Origin: Nitrospirota bacterium
GTDB taxonomy: Bacteria; Nitrospirota; Thermodesulfovibrionia; Thermodesulfovibrionales; Magnetobacteriaceae
Reading direction: 5' to 3'
Length of the DNA stretch: 64,000 nt
Assembly (NCBI GenBank): GCA_015233895.1
Contig: JADFXG010000004.1
Location: 62,001-126,000, forward strand
The notes beneath the pieces are model-generated. The model was not told the DNA's origin and made no database searches. It was given only the letters and a program-made list of their open reading frames with translations. The translations under genes and the position numbers were made by a program. Below are positions 25,878 to 33,899 of this stretch, one piece after another. Each line of letters opens with the position of its first letter. The first letter of the stretch is position 1.

Positions 25878-25940
25878 CAAGGGGACAAGTCCCCTTGCAG
25901 GAAAGGGTTTAAGGGGAAGGACAGCGTCCTTCCCCTTAAA
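25878..25940. repeat. pair of perfect palindromes between the PIN/TRAM gene and ispD
   Basis: The first palindrome has 15-base arms (25908-25922 and 25926-25940) around a 3-base loop AGC, with core AAGGGGAAGGAC. The second has 9-base arms CAAGGGGAC (25878-25886) and GTCCCCTTG (25889-25897) with a 2-base centre. Both share an AAGGGGA element. They may act as a terminator for the PIN/TRAM gene, but the T-run after the stem is weak in the minus direction; they look like REP-type repeats. Confidence 0.7.
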
Positions 25941-25946
25941 ATCACT

Positions 25947-26921
25947 TTAATATTCATTAGCCGGTTTAGAAAAGATCATCCTGCCTGCCGTTGTCTGAAG
26001 AACACTGGTTACGGCTACTTCTATGTTTTTACCTATCATCTTTCTTGCATTTTCAACCACAACCATTGTACCATCTTCTGTGTAAGCCACACCCTGGTTA
26101 GATTCCTTACCCTCTTTGATGATAAACACTTTCATCGTCTCACCGGGTAGCACAACAGGTTTAAGGGCATTTGCCAGCTCGTTGATGTTTAAAACCGCAA
26201 CATCGTGTAACTGAGCTACCTTGTTTAAATTAAAATCTGTGGTAATAATCTTAGCATTCATCATCTTTGCCAGCGCAACAAGTTTAGAATCAACCTCTTT
26301 GATTTTAGGGAAATCCTCCTCGATGAGCCGCACGGTTATTGTAGAGAGTTTCTGTATCCTGTGAAGGACGTCAAGACCACGTCTACCGCGGCTTCTTTTC
26401 ATTGAGTCTGAGGAATCTGCAATGTGCTGCAGCTCCTGAAGGATGAACTGGGGGACAATGAAAATCCCATCAAGAAACCCTGTGTCACAAACATCGGCAA
26501 TACGTCCGTCAATAATCGAGCTGGTATCGAGAATTTTAAGATTTTCGTCCAACCCCTGCCCCCTGAAAAGTCTCATAATACTGGCCGCTGAAAGATTCTC
26601 ACCACGCATAAGTCCGATTAACAGACCAGTATAACCCGTAAATGCTTCTATCATGTACGAGATTATAGGATAGACACCTACGAGATTTCTGATAGGAAAA
26701 ATAATAAGTCTGCCAAGCGTTATTCCAAGAACAAGACCTGTTATCCCGCCTATAATTTTTCCAACCTTGAGCTTCTTCAGAAAATACTCGCTCCCCAGTA
26801 CCATAATACCCAGTATCAGGCCAACAAACACACCCTCATAGGTAAACCCGTAGGGTTTCATAAGGTTGTAACCGCCAACTACAAAAATTACGAAAATAAA
26901 AAGCCTGAAAAAAACTGCCAC
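25947..26921 (-). CDS. PIN/TRAM-domain membrane protein (YacL-like)
   Basis: The protein has 324 residues. About four transmembrane helices occupy residues 3-105. A PIN-type nuclease domain follows with its acidic residues in KILDTSSIIDGRIADV, LQELQHIADS, DSKLVALAK and IITTDFNLNKVA. A C-terminal TRAM RNA-binding domain spans about residues 260-324. The family is widespread next to ispD/ispF or carD and probably cleaves or binds RNA at the membrane, but its role is not well established. It is divergent from the aminotransferase gene. Confidence 0.92.
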   Translation of the reverse strand: MAVFFRLFIFVIFVVGGYNLMKPYGFTYEGVFVGLILGIMVLGSEYFLKKLKVGKIIGGITGLVLGITLGRLIIFPIRNLVGVYPIISYMIEAFTGYTGLLIGLMRGENLSAASIMRLFRGQGLDENLKILDTSSIIDGRIADVCDTGFLDGIFIVPQFILQELQHIADSSDSMKRSRGRRGLDVLHRIQKLSTITVRLIEEDFPKIKEVDSKLVALAKMMNAKIITTDFNLNKVAQLHDVAVLNINELANALKPVVLPGETMKVFIIKEGKESNQGVAYTEDGTMVVVENARKMIGKNIEVAVTSVLQTTAGRMIFSKPANEY

Positions 26922-27162
26922 TTCTTTATACCCCCTTAATTTAATTCCTCATTACACTTAGTGTAATAAGATAATAAGTATTTTTGTGAAAACCTATTTT
27001 TTTTTCACGCTTTTTATTATAATAGTCAGGTTGCCTTGTTGTAAATACGTATTGAAAATAAAATTTACACAATCAGGTTGTTTTTCCCTGATGAGCTGAT
27101 ACGTGGGATAATTTTTGAGTGTTTAAAAGTGAAAATAGAAAAATGTTTAGGAGGATAATTAA
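26922..27162. promoter_or_regulatory. divergent intergenic region with inverted repeats
   Basis: This 240-base AT-rich gap separates the PIN/TRAM gene from the plus-strand aminotransferase-serA operon. It holds a perfect inverted repeat ATTACAC-TTA-GTGTAAT at 26951-26967 and a TATAAT box at 27018-27023 without a clear -35. The eight bases TCAGGTTG occur twice, at about 27026 and 27071. Around the second copy a small stem, ATCAGG with CCTGAT, can form. The site could be regulated, but I see no known riboswitch. Confidence 0.35.
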
Positions 27163-28296
27163 ATGTTAAAAAGGTACTTGTTAGCACCTGGGCCCACACC
27201 TGTACCGCCGGAGGCGCTTCTTGCTATGGCTATGCCCATGATTCATCACAGAGCGCCAGATTTCATCCCCATCCTTGACTCAGCGCGCAAGGGTTTAAAG
27301 TGGCTATATCAGACTAACAATGATGTTTTAATCCTAAGCTGCAGCGGAACCGGAGGAATGGTTGCCTCAGTCACTAATTTCTTCAACAAAGATGACAAAG
27401 TGCTGGTAATAAACGGCGGAAAATTTGGTGAGAGATGGTTGAAAATCGCAAAGGCTTATGGACTTAACCCTGTAGAATTAAAAGTTAACTGGGGATACTC
27501 CGTTAAACCTGATGAAGTGGCTGAGATACTCAAAAAGGATGGCAGCATAAAGGGCGTTTTTGTGCAGGCAACCGAGACCTCAACCGCCGTTAACCACGAT
27601 ATTGAGGCAATTGGCAAAATAGTAAAAAACCATGACGCCATATTTATCGTTGATGCAATAAGTTCGCTGGTGGCACATGATTTAAAAACTGATGACTGGT
27701 CGGTAGATATAATGGTTGGAGGCTCTCAAAAGGGGCTTATGCTGCCCCCCGGGCTTGCCTTTGTAAGCGTGTCGGATAAGGCGTGGGCAATGGCTGAAAC
27801 ATCAAAGCTCCCCCACTACTACTTCAACCTGAAGGTGGAAAGACAAAAACAAAGCGAAAACCAGACCAATTTTACATCCCCGGTGACCCTGATCATTGGG
27901 CTAAACGAGTGTGTTAAAATTCTTGAAAAAGAGGGTCTTCAAAATGTCTTTGATCGCCACACCCGGCTTGCTAACGCAACACGAGCCGCAGCGCGCGCCT
28001 TAGGGCTAGGGCTCTATGCCAAAGAAAACCCCAGTAACTCGGTGACTGCCATAGAAGCTCCCGATGGAGTTGACGGGCAGAAAATATATAAGGTTCTCAG
28101 AGAAACCTACGGAGTTACTTGTGCCGGAGGACAGGATGCCGCTAAGGGGAAAATCTTCAGAATAGCCCACCTTGGGTATGCCGACAGGTTTGATATTATT
28201 ACGGCTGTCTCTGCTATAGAGATGACTCTGAGGAAACTTGGCGCCCCAGTTGAACTTGGCAAAGGTGTGGCAGCTTGTGAGGAGCTTCTCTTTTAA
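27163..28296 (+). CDS. alanine-glyoxylate/serine aminotransferase family protein
   Basis: The protein is a PLP-dependent fold-type I aminotransferase with 377 residues. It begins LLAPGPTPVPPEALLAMAMP, the family's substrate-entry loop. The motif SCSGTGGMVASVTNFF holds the cofactor phosphate, and the PLP lysine is in VGGSQKGLMLPPGLAF. AGGAGG precedes the ATG. The gene is followed 46 bases later by serA. In organisms lacking a standard SerC, relatives of this enzyme are thought to serve serine or glycine metabolism, so a role as partner of SerA is likely but not proven; a glyoxylate aminotransferase is the alternative. Confidence 0.9.
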   Translation: MLKRYLLAPGPTPVPPEALLAMAMPMIHHRAPDFIPILDSARKGLKWLYQTNNDVLILSCSGTGGMVASVTNFFNKDDKVLVINGGKFGERWLKIAKAYGLNPVELKVNWGYSVKPDEVAEILKKDGSIKGVFVQATETSTAVNHDIEAIGKIVKNHDAIFIVDAISSLVAHDLKTDDWSVDIMVGGSQKGLMLPPGLAFVSVSDKAWAMAETSKLPHYYFNLKVERQKQSENQTNFTSPVTLIIGLNECVKILEKEGLQNVFDRHTRLANATRAAARALGLGLYAKENPSNSVTAIEAPDGVDGQKIYKVLRETYGVTCAGGQDAAKGKIFRIAHLGYADRFDIITAVSAIEMTLRKLGAPVELGKGVAACEELLF

Positions 28297-28342
28297 TTTT
28301 TTTTTTAATATTTAGTGAAATAGCGACAGGAGGATTTAACGG

Positions 28343-29926
28343 ATGAGGGTTTTGGTAAGTGACAACATATCGGAAAGAGGCTTAGAGATACTAAAGAGCG
28401 CTGGACTTGATGTAGATGTAAAGCCCGGGATGAGCGCTGATGAACTAAAGGGCTGTATAGCCGATTACGACGGAATCGTGATAAGGAGTGCTACCAAACT
28501 GACTGCTGACGTTATAGGATTAGCAGAAAAACTCAAAGTAATCGGGCGTGCCGGCTCAGGGCTTGACAATGTGGATAAAGCCGCTGCCACTAAAAAGGGC
28601 ATCGTTGTAATGAACACACCTGGAGGCAACACGATAACAACGGCTGAACACACTATAGCGCTGCTTTTTTCTATTGCCAGAAAAATCCCCCATGCCACAA
28701 AATCAATGAAAGACGGTAAGTGGGAAAAGAAAAAGTTCATGGGAGTTGAGCTCTTTAATAAAACCCTTGGGATACTTGGTATCGGCAACATTGGTGCTCA
28801 GGTAGCAAAAAGAGCGATTGGCCTTGAGATGAACGTGGTGGGCTATGATCCGTTCCTTAGTGAAGAGACGGCCATGAAGCTGGGCATTAAAAAGGTGTCT
28901 CTTGATGAGCTTTTTAAGGAATCCGATTTTATAACAGTGCACACCCCTATGACGCCGGAAACCAAGTACGTTATAAATGCGCAGAGTATAGCAAAGATGA
29001 AGACTGGAGTAAGGCTGATAAACTGTGCCCGAGGCGGCATAGTAGATGAAAAAGCCCTCTATGACGCCATAAAGAACGGCAAGGTGGCTGCCGCTGCTCT
29101 TGATGTGTTTGAAAAAGAACCGCCCACTGATCTTTCCCTTATAGCGCTTGATGAGGTAGTGTGCACGCCGCACCTTGGTGCATCCACTATGGAGGCTCAG
29201 GAAAACGTTGCTTTAGCTGTAGCGGAACAGGTGGCTGATTATCTTGTAAATGGCACAATTAGAAATGCCGTGAATTTTCCGTCAATTCCTCAGGACAAGG
29301 TGGGCATTCTAACACCATACATAGACCTTGCCGGCAGGATGGGTGCTTTTGCCTCTCAGTTTATAGAGCATGATGTGAAAGAGATAAACATCGAGTTTGC
29401 CGGCGAGGCATCTGAGATACCGGAGGCTCCGGTTGTAATATCAGCACTTAAGGGTTATCTTAGCCCTATACTTGAGGAAACGGTAAACTTTGTAAATGCT
29501 CCGCTGATAGCCAAGGAGCGCGGAATAGAAGTAAAGGTGACAAAGAGCGCCGATGCAGGAGCCTATAACACCATGCTGACATTGAAAATAAAATGTGACG
29601 TTACAGACCATGTGTTTTCTGGAACTTTGTTCAGCAAGATGGATCCCCGGATAATAAGAATCAACAAATACTCTCTTGAGTTAATCCCCGAAGGGTATAT
29701 GTTGTTTATAAATAACGTGGATAAACCCGGTGTGATAGGTAGCATTGGGACGCTGCTTGGCGAAAGCGGGATAAACATAGCCCGCATGTCCTTTGGCAGA
29801 GAGTCAAAAGGCGGTAAGGCAGTGTCTGTGGTAAGTGTGGACGAGGACATAAGCAGCACAATTATGGGCAAGATACGAAATCTTGTCAACATACTAAGTG
29901 TTAAAAAAATAACTATAGATATGTAA
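28343..29926 (+). CDS. serA: D-3-phosphoglycerate dehydrogenase, long form
   Basis: SerA oxidises 3-phosphoglycerate, the first step of serine synthesis. The 527 residues are the long type with an NAD domain, an intervening ASB domain (about residues 315-440) and a C-terminal ACT domain starting near LFINNVDKPGVIGSIGTLLG. The NAD motif is LGILGIGNIGAQVAKRA. Catalytic regions are INCARGGIVDEKAL and CTPHLGASTMEAQENVA. AGGAGG stands before the ATG. It is likely co-transcribed with the aminotransferase upstream and purA downstream. Confidence 0.96.
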   Translation: MRVLVSDNISERGLEILKSAGLDVDVKPGMSADELKGCIADYDGIVIRSATKLTADVIGLAEKLKVIGRAGSGLDNVDKAAATKKGIVVMNTPGGNTITTAEHTIALLFSIARKIPHATKSMKDGKWEKKKFMGVELFNKTLGILGIGNIGAQVAKRAIGLEMNVVGYDPFLSEETAMKLGIKKVSLDELFKESDFITVHTPMTPETKYVINAQSIAKMKTGVRLINCARGGIVDEKALYDAIKNGKVAAAALDVFEKEPPTDLSLIALDEVVCTPHLGASTMEAQENVALAVAEQVADYLVNGTIRNAVNFPSIPQDKVGILTPYIDLAGRMGAFASQFIEHDVKEINIEFAGEASEIPEAPVVISALKGYLSPILEETVNFVNAPLIAKERGIEVKVTKSADAGAYNTMLTLKIKCDVTDHVFSGTLFSKMDPRIIRINKYSLELIPEGYMLFINNVDKPGVIGSIGTLLGESGINIARMSFGRESKGGKAVSVVSVDEDISSTIMGKIRNLVNILSVKKITIDM

Positions 29927-29948
29927 CTTATAGCATGATGGAGGCACA

Positions 29949-31232
29949 ATGGCAAATATAATAGTGGTGGGGGCACAGTGGGGCGACGAGGGTAAGGGTA
30001 AGGTGGTTGACTGCCTTACGGAAAAAGCCAATGTAGTTGCCCGTTATCAGGGGGGACACAATGCAGGGCATACTGTTGTAATTGGCAATGAGCAGTTTAT
30101 ACTTCACCTAATACCCTCAGGAATTCTTCACAAGGAAAAGCTCTGCATTATGGGAAACGGACTTGTCATCTTTCCTGAAGCGTTAATTGAGGAGATAGAG
30201 GAGCTCAAAAAGCGAAAGGTACTGGTGGGTGACAATCTGAAAGTAAGCAAAAGCGCACACATGATAATGCCCTACCACGCCATAATGGATGGGATAAAGG
30301 AGTCCAAAAAGGGCGACAAAAAAATAGGCACTACAGGGCGCGGCATAGGGCCTGCCTATGCTGATAAGATTGCCCGCTCCGGCATCCGGATTTCAGACAT
30401 GTACTGGCCGGAGCTGTTTAAGGAGAAAATTACTAACAATCTTGTTGAAATAAATTTTTTATTGAAAAACCTCTATAATGAAGAGCCTTTGGATGCCGTG
30501 GCAATTTACGATAAGTACATGAACTACGCTCAGGCGCTTGCTCCACACGTGGATGATACCGACATAATAATTGAAAACGCTATTAAAGCAGGCAAACAAA
30601 TACTGTTTGAAGGCGCTCAGGGCACTATGCTTGACATTGATCACGGAACCTACCCTTTTGTAACATCATCCAGCGCCTGTGCCGGAGGGGCAATGACAGG
30701 AATTGGGGTTGGGCCAAAGAGCATTGATGAGGTGCTTGGCGTTGTTAAAGCTTATACTACCCGTGTAGGAGGCGGCCCGTTTCCAACCGAATTGGAAAAT
30801 AACGTGGGAGAGCTGTTAAGGGAAAAAGGCTGCGAATACGGAGCAACAACCGGGCGGCCACGCCGTTGCGGCTGGCTTGATTTGGTTGTTCTCAGACACG
30901 CTGTAAGGGTAAATGGCCTGAGCGGTCTTATCATCACAAAACTTGACATCCTGGACGGTTTTGACAAGATAGAAGTCTGTGACAGCTACAAATATAACGG
31001 AAAGGTATTACACGATTTTCCTAAAGAGCTGCCGGTACTGGAGGCATGTGAGCCTGTGTATGAGCAGTTTGACGGTTGGACAGAAAGTTCAAGCGGGGTA
31101 AGGTCTTTCGATAAGCTTCCGAAAAACGCAAGAGCCTATCTAAAAATGATCGAGGAAAGACTTGGTGTACCTATAGTTATCGTCTCAACAGGAAAAACGA
31201 GAGACAATATTATTTATCTGAAGGAATTTTAG
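29949..31232 (+). CDS. purA: adenylosuccinate synthetase
   Basis: PurA joins IMP and aspartate with GTP in AMP synthesis. The 427 residues are standard. The N-terminal P-loop is VVGAQWGDEGKGKVVDCL, followed by ARYQGGHNAGHTVV. Conserved blocks GTTGRGIGPAYADK and FEGAQGTMLDIDHGTYPFVT follow. The C-terminal GTP-binding STGKTRDN lies near the end. The gap after serA is 22 bases, so one transcript is likely. Confidence 0.97.
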   Translation: MANIIVVGAQWGDEGKGKVVDCLTEKANVVARYQGGHNAGHTVVIGNEQFILHLIPSGILHKEKLCIMGNGLVIFPEALIEEIEELKKRKVLVGDNLKVSKSAHMIMPYHAIMDGIKESKKGDKKIGTTGRGIGPAYADKIARSGIRISDMYWPELFKEKITNNLVEINFLLKNLYNEEPLDAVAIYDKYMNYAQALAPHVDDTDIIIENAIKAGKQILFEGAQGTMLDIDHGTYPFVTSSSACAGGAMTGIGVGPKSIDEVLGVVKAYTTRVGGGPFPTELENNVGELLREKGCEYGATTGRPRRCGWLDLVVLRHAVRVNGLSGLIITKLDILDGFDKIEVCDSYKYNGKVLHDFPKELPVLEACEPVYEQFDGWTESSSGVRSFDKLPKNARAYLKMIEERLGVPIVIVSTGKTRDNIIYLKEF

Positions 31233-31248
31233 ACTACAAGATAGTCTC

Positions 31249-31992
31249 ATGGGGCTGGGTTTAAAAATAGCTAATGCTGCAGCGAGGCTTTTTTATCCCA
31301 GTCGGTGTCCTGTATGTTCTGAAACGGGTAAGGACGACATATCCGTTACTCCTATTTGCAGAGATTGCTGGAGCGCAATAGAGAGGCTTAAAGGGGGCGT
31401 ATGCCGGGTCTGTTCAAAGCCGGGTCTTCACCCGGACGTTACAATATGTGGCGATTGTTACGCTGACAGACCGCGAGTATCGTCTCTTTTGGCATACAGT
31501 GTTTATGACGGGGCACTGAAAGAGGCAATACATCTTTTTAAGTTTTCTAAAATTTTCAGGTTCTCCACACCTCTTGGCAAACTGCTATGTGAGTTGCCAA
31601 TTCCAGAGGCCGATGTCATAGTGCCTGTTCCTTTAACAAGAAAGAGACTTAATCACAGGGGATTTAATCAAAGTCTCCTGCTTGCCGATAAAATCTCTAA
31701 ACACAGCGGAATTAAACTATCAATTGACTTATTGCTAAAAAATAGAGAGACAGAAAGCCAAACGCTCCTTAACAGAGACAATCGTAAAAAGGCCTTAAGA
31801 GGCGTATTCCATATAAACGGAAACGTAAAAAACAAACGCATTATCCTTGTTGACGATGTCGTAACCACAGGCACAACCATCAACGAATGCGCAAAAACTC
31901 TGCTTAAAGCCGGAGCCTCCGATGTCAATGCAGTGGTGCTGGCAAGAACTGTTGACAAGTCATACAATTCCAATTCGCATTCAATCGTGTAA
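31249..31992 (+). CDS. comF: ComF-family phosphoribosyltransferase-like protein
   Basis: The protein has 247 residues. The N-terminus carries two zinc-finger-like Cys groups, CPVCSETGKD with CRDC and CRVCSKPG with CGDC. The C-terminal half is a phosphoribosyltransferase fold with PVPLTRKRLNHRGFNQSLLL and the PRPP loop ILVDDVVTTGTTINEC. ComF proteins are linked to DNA uptake or amidophosphoribosyl chemistry, but their reaction is unclear. The start is uncertain: the ATG at 31249 lacks a ribosome binding site and sits just after a small stem (AGACTA-CAAGA-TAGTCT at 31231-31247). The gene converges on cheV 10 bases away. Confidence 0.9.
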   Translation: MGLGLKIANAAARLFYPSRCPVCSETGKDDISVTPICRDCWSAIERLKGGVCRVCSKPGLHPDVTICGDCYADRPRVSSLLAYSVYDGALKEAIHLFKFSKIFRFSTPLGKLLCELPIPEADVIVPVPLTRKRLNHRGFNQSLLLADKISKHSGIKLSIDLLLKNRETESQTLLNRDNRKKALRGVFHINGNVKNKRIILVDDVVTTGTTINECAKTLLKAGASDVNAVVLARTVDKSYNSNSHSIV

Positions 31993-32002
31993 CATTGAAG
32001 GA

Positions 32003-32953
32003 TTATTTCTTATTTCGTAAAGATGTGACCCTCTCAAGAATTTTAGAGGCAATTCTATCCGGATCAAACTTTCCAAGAAAATCATTAGCTCCGGCCTGCA
32101 TGGCTTTTGATATGTTTGACTCTCCTGTCATTGAGCTATGCAAAAACACAAACAGGTCGGATAGTTTTGGATTTGCCCGTATCTTCCTGACAAATGTAAA
32201 ACCATCCATGCCAGGCATTTCAATGTCGGATATTACCAGATTGAATCTGTCGGTTATAGGAGTCTTTTCTTTAGAAAAGTCCTCCAACATCTGATAAGCT
32301 GTCACTGCGTTATCTAAAAGAGTATAGGTCAGGCCAAACTGCTCTAACACAGACTGAATCTGAACCCTTGCTGATTTTGAGTCGTCAACAACAAGCACAT
32401 GGTAATCCTTAAATTCTATCTTGCCCTCTTTGAGTTCCGTTTGAAGGTTAGTTGAAATAATATCATCAATTCCTATTATCTCTGATAGGATTTTCTCGAT
32501 GTCAAGAATCTGAACCGCCTTTTCATCCTCTAAATAAGTAAGTGCTGTCAGGTATGCTGACTTGCTTACAACCGAGGATGGACTCTTAATATCTGTCCAA
32601 CTTTTATTAATAAGGGCGTTAGGCTCTTTAATCAAAAAACCGTGTATGCTTTGATTGTACTCACATATAATTATGTAACTTATAGTGTTTTTATAGTCCA
32701 CGGCATCTAACCCAAGAACGTCCGAGAGTTCTATAATAGTTATAGCTTTCCCCCTGAAATTAATTGTTCCACACACAGAGGGGTGAGAATTAGGCATCTT
32801 TATGATTTTTGCCGGGCACTCAATCACTTCTATTATTTTAAATACATTTATTCCGTAGAGCTGGTTATCAGTTAAAAAAAACGTGAGCATCTCCATTTGG
32901 TTTGAAGAAGCAAGGTTTGCTCGTTGATATACCTCTTCCATTAACTCAGCCAT
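32003..32953 (-). CDS. cheV: CheV-type chemotaxis coupling protein
   Basis: The protein has 316 residues in two domains. A CheW-like coupling domain at about 20-165 shows VCGTINFRGKAITIIELSDV, and a receiver domain at about 185-316 shows VLVVDDSKSAR and phosphoacceptor Asp in LVISDIEMPGMDGFTF, with Lys near the end. CheV links receptors to CheA and is tuned by phosphorylation. AAGGAG precedes the ATG. The next genes upstream are an Rpn paralogue and a chemoreceptor on the same strand. Confidence 0.92.
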   Translation of the reverse strand: MAELMEEVYQRANLASSNQMEMLTFFLTDNQLYGINVFKIIEVIECPAKIIKMPNSHPSVCGTINFRGKAITIIELSDVLGLDAVDYKNTISYIIICEYNQSIHGFLIKEPNALINKSWTDIKSPSSVVSKSAYLTALTYLEDEKAVQILDIEKILSEIIGIDDIISTNLQTELKEGKIEFKDYHVLVVDDSKSARVQIQSVLEQFGLTYTLLDNAVTAYQMLEDFSKEKTPITDRFNLVISDIEMPGMDGFTFVRKIRANPKLSDLFVFLHSSMTGESNISKAMQAGANDFLGKFDPDRIASKILERVTSLRNKK

Positions 32954-32995
32954 GCTAAATCTCCTTTTTTGTTTTTAACAGCCTCAAACGCATTT

Positions 32996-33844
32996 TTATA
33001 TACTTTTTCCCAAAAAATCCTTCAATTCATCCACTGAACCGGCTTTTTTAATAATATTTTTAAACTCCTCAAGTTTCTCTATAGTATTCAAAACTCTAAC
33101 AATATTCATCAGCTCAAGTCCTGTTAAACCAAAGTTAAGTTCAAGTCCTAACTCTATGCCCTCAAGCAAGCCCTTTCTCTCACCCTCAAGCAAACCCTTT
33201 CTCTCACCCTCCTCCACTCCTTCCAAATAAAGTTCATCTTTAGTGATATCAATTGTTACTGGCATTTTCTTTACCTCTCTTTTTACGGATGTTGTCTGAC
33301 GCCTAAGTCTTGACAATGTTAGCAGTTTTAAAATATAGCTCTCTCTGCTGTCGGTTGGTAATTCGTATAATTTTTCAAATATTCTCTTTATTGTTCTATC
33401 GGCGTCTTCTGTTTTGCATAGTATTGATAAAATATTATCGGCAGGGTCGTCACTTTCAAGTAATTCTTTGCAGTCAATATCTCTGATGTCTATGATATGA
33501 TACTTGAAATGCAAACCCTCCATTTTAATTTCGCTTTTCATGTTTAGTTTTCCATCACCTACGTATAAAACCACTTGATGAACAGGTTTTCTAAGTTTAC
33601 AGTATATCACACATAAATAATCCAGCTCCCTGCAATCCATATCACTATCATTTTGGGCTTGCATTTCCATATGAAACAGTGATTCGTTGGGAAGTTCCAC
33701 AAGCAAATCGGGCTGTCTGTATTTAATTTCCGGAAATTGAACGTCCAGAAACTTTGCCGTCTCATATCCAGTCAACATCTTCATAAACCTTCGAGGCCCT
33801 TCTTCCATAATACTCTTTAGAGTAATGTCATAATACTGCGGCAT
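32996..33844 (-). CDS. Rpn-family PD-(D/E)XK nuclease-like protein, copy 1
   Basis: The protein has 282 residues of the Rpn (recombination-promoting nuclease, formerly YhgA-like transposase) type. The nuclease core is visible as QPDLLVEL, then HMEMQAQND, giving the Asp and Glu-x-Gln of the PD-(D/E)XK fold. A Gly-Glu-Arg-Lys-Gly-Leu-Leu-Glu repeat precedes the tail; at DNA level it is two 24-base units at 33161-33208. It is highly similar to the copy at 44244. Rpn proteins nick DNA and raise RecA-independent recombination in E. coli; here activity is inferred. It sits between cheV and a chemoreceptor. Confidence 0.88.
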   Translation of the reverse strand: MPQYYDITLKSIMEEGPRRFMKMLTGYETAKFLDVQFPEIKYRQPDLLVELPNESLFHMEMQAQNDSDMDCRELDYLCVIYCKLRKPVHQVVLYVGDGKLNMKSEIKMEGLHFKYHIIDIRDIDCKELLESDDPADNILSILCKTEDADRTIKRIFEKLYELPTDSRESYILKLLTLSRLRRQTTSVKREVKKMPVTIDITKDELYLEGVEEGERKGLLEGERKGLLEGIELGLELNFGLTGLELMNIVRVLNTIEKLEEFKNIIKKAGSVDELKDFLGKSI

Positions 33845-33899
33845 CTACAATCCATCTCCTTAGCTTCCTTATAATAACATAACGTGAATGTTTTATCTG

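Noticed and set aside
27060-27162. Riboswitch upstream of the aminotransferase-serA operon
   Set aside because: A small stem (ATCAGG/CCTGAT) is present, but no conserved core of a glycine, SAM or other known riboswitch is visible.
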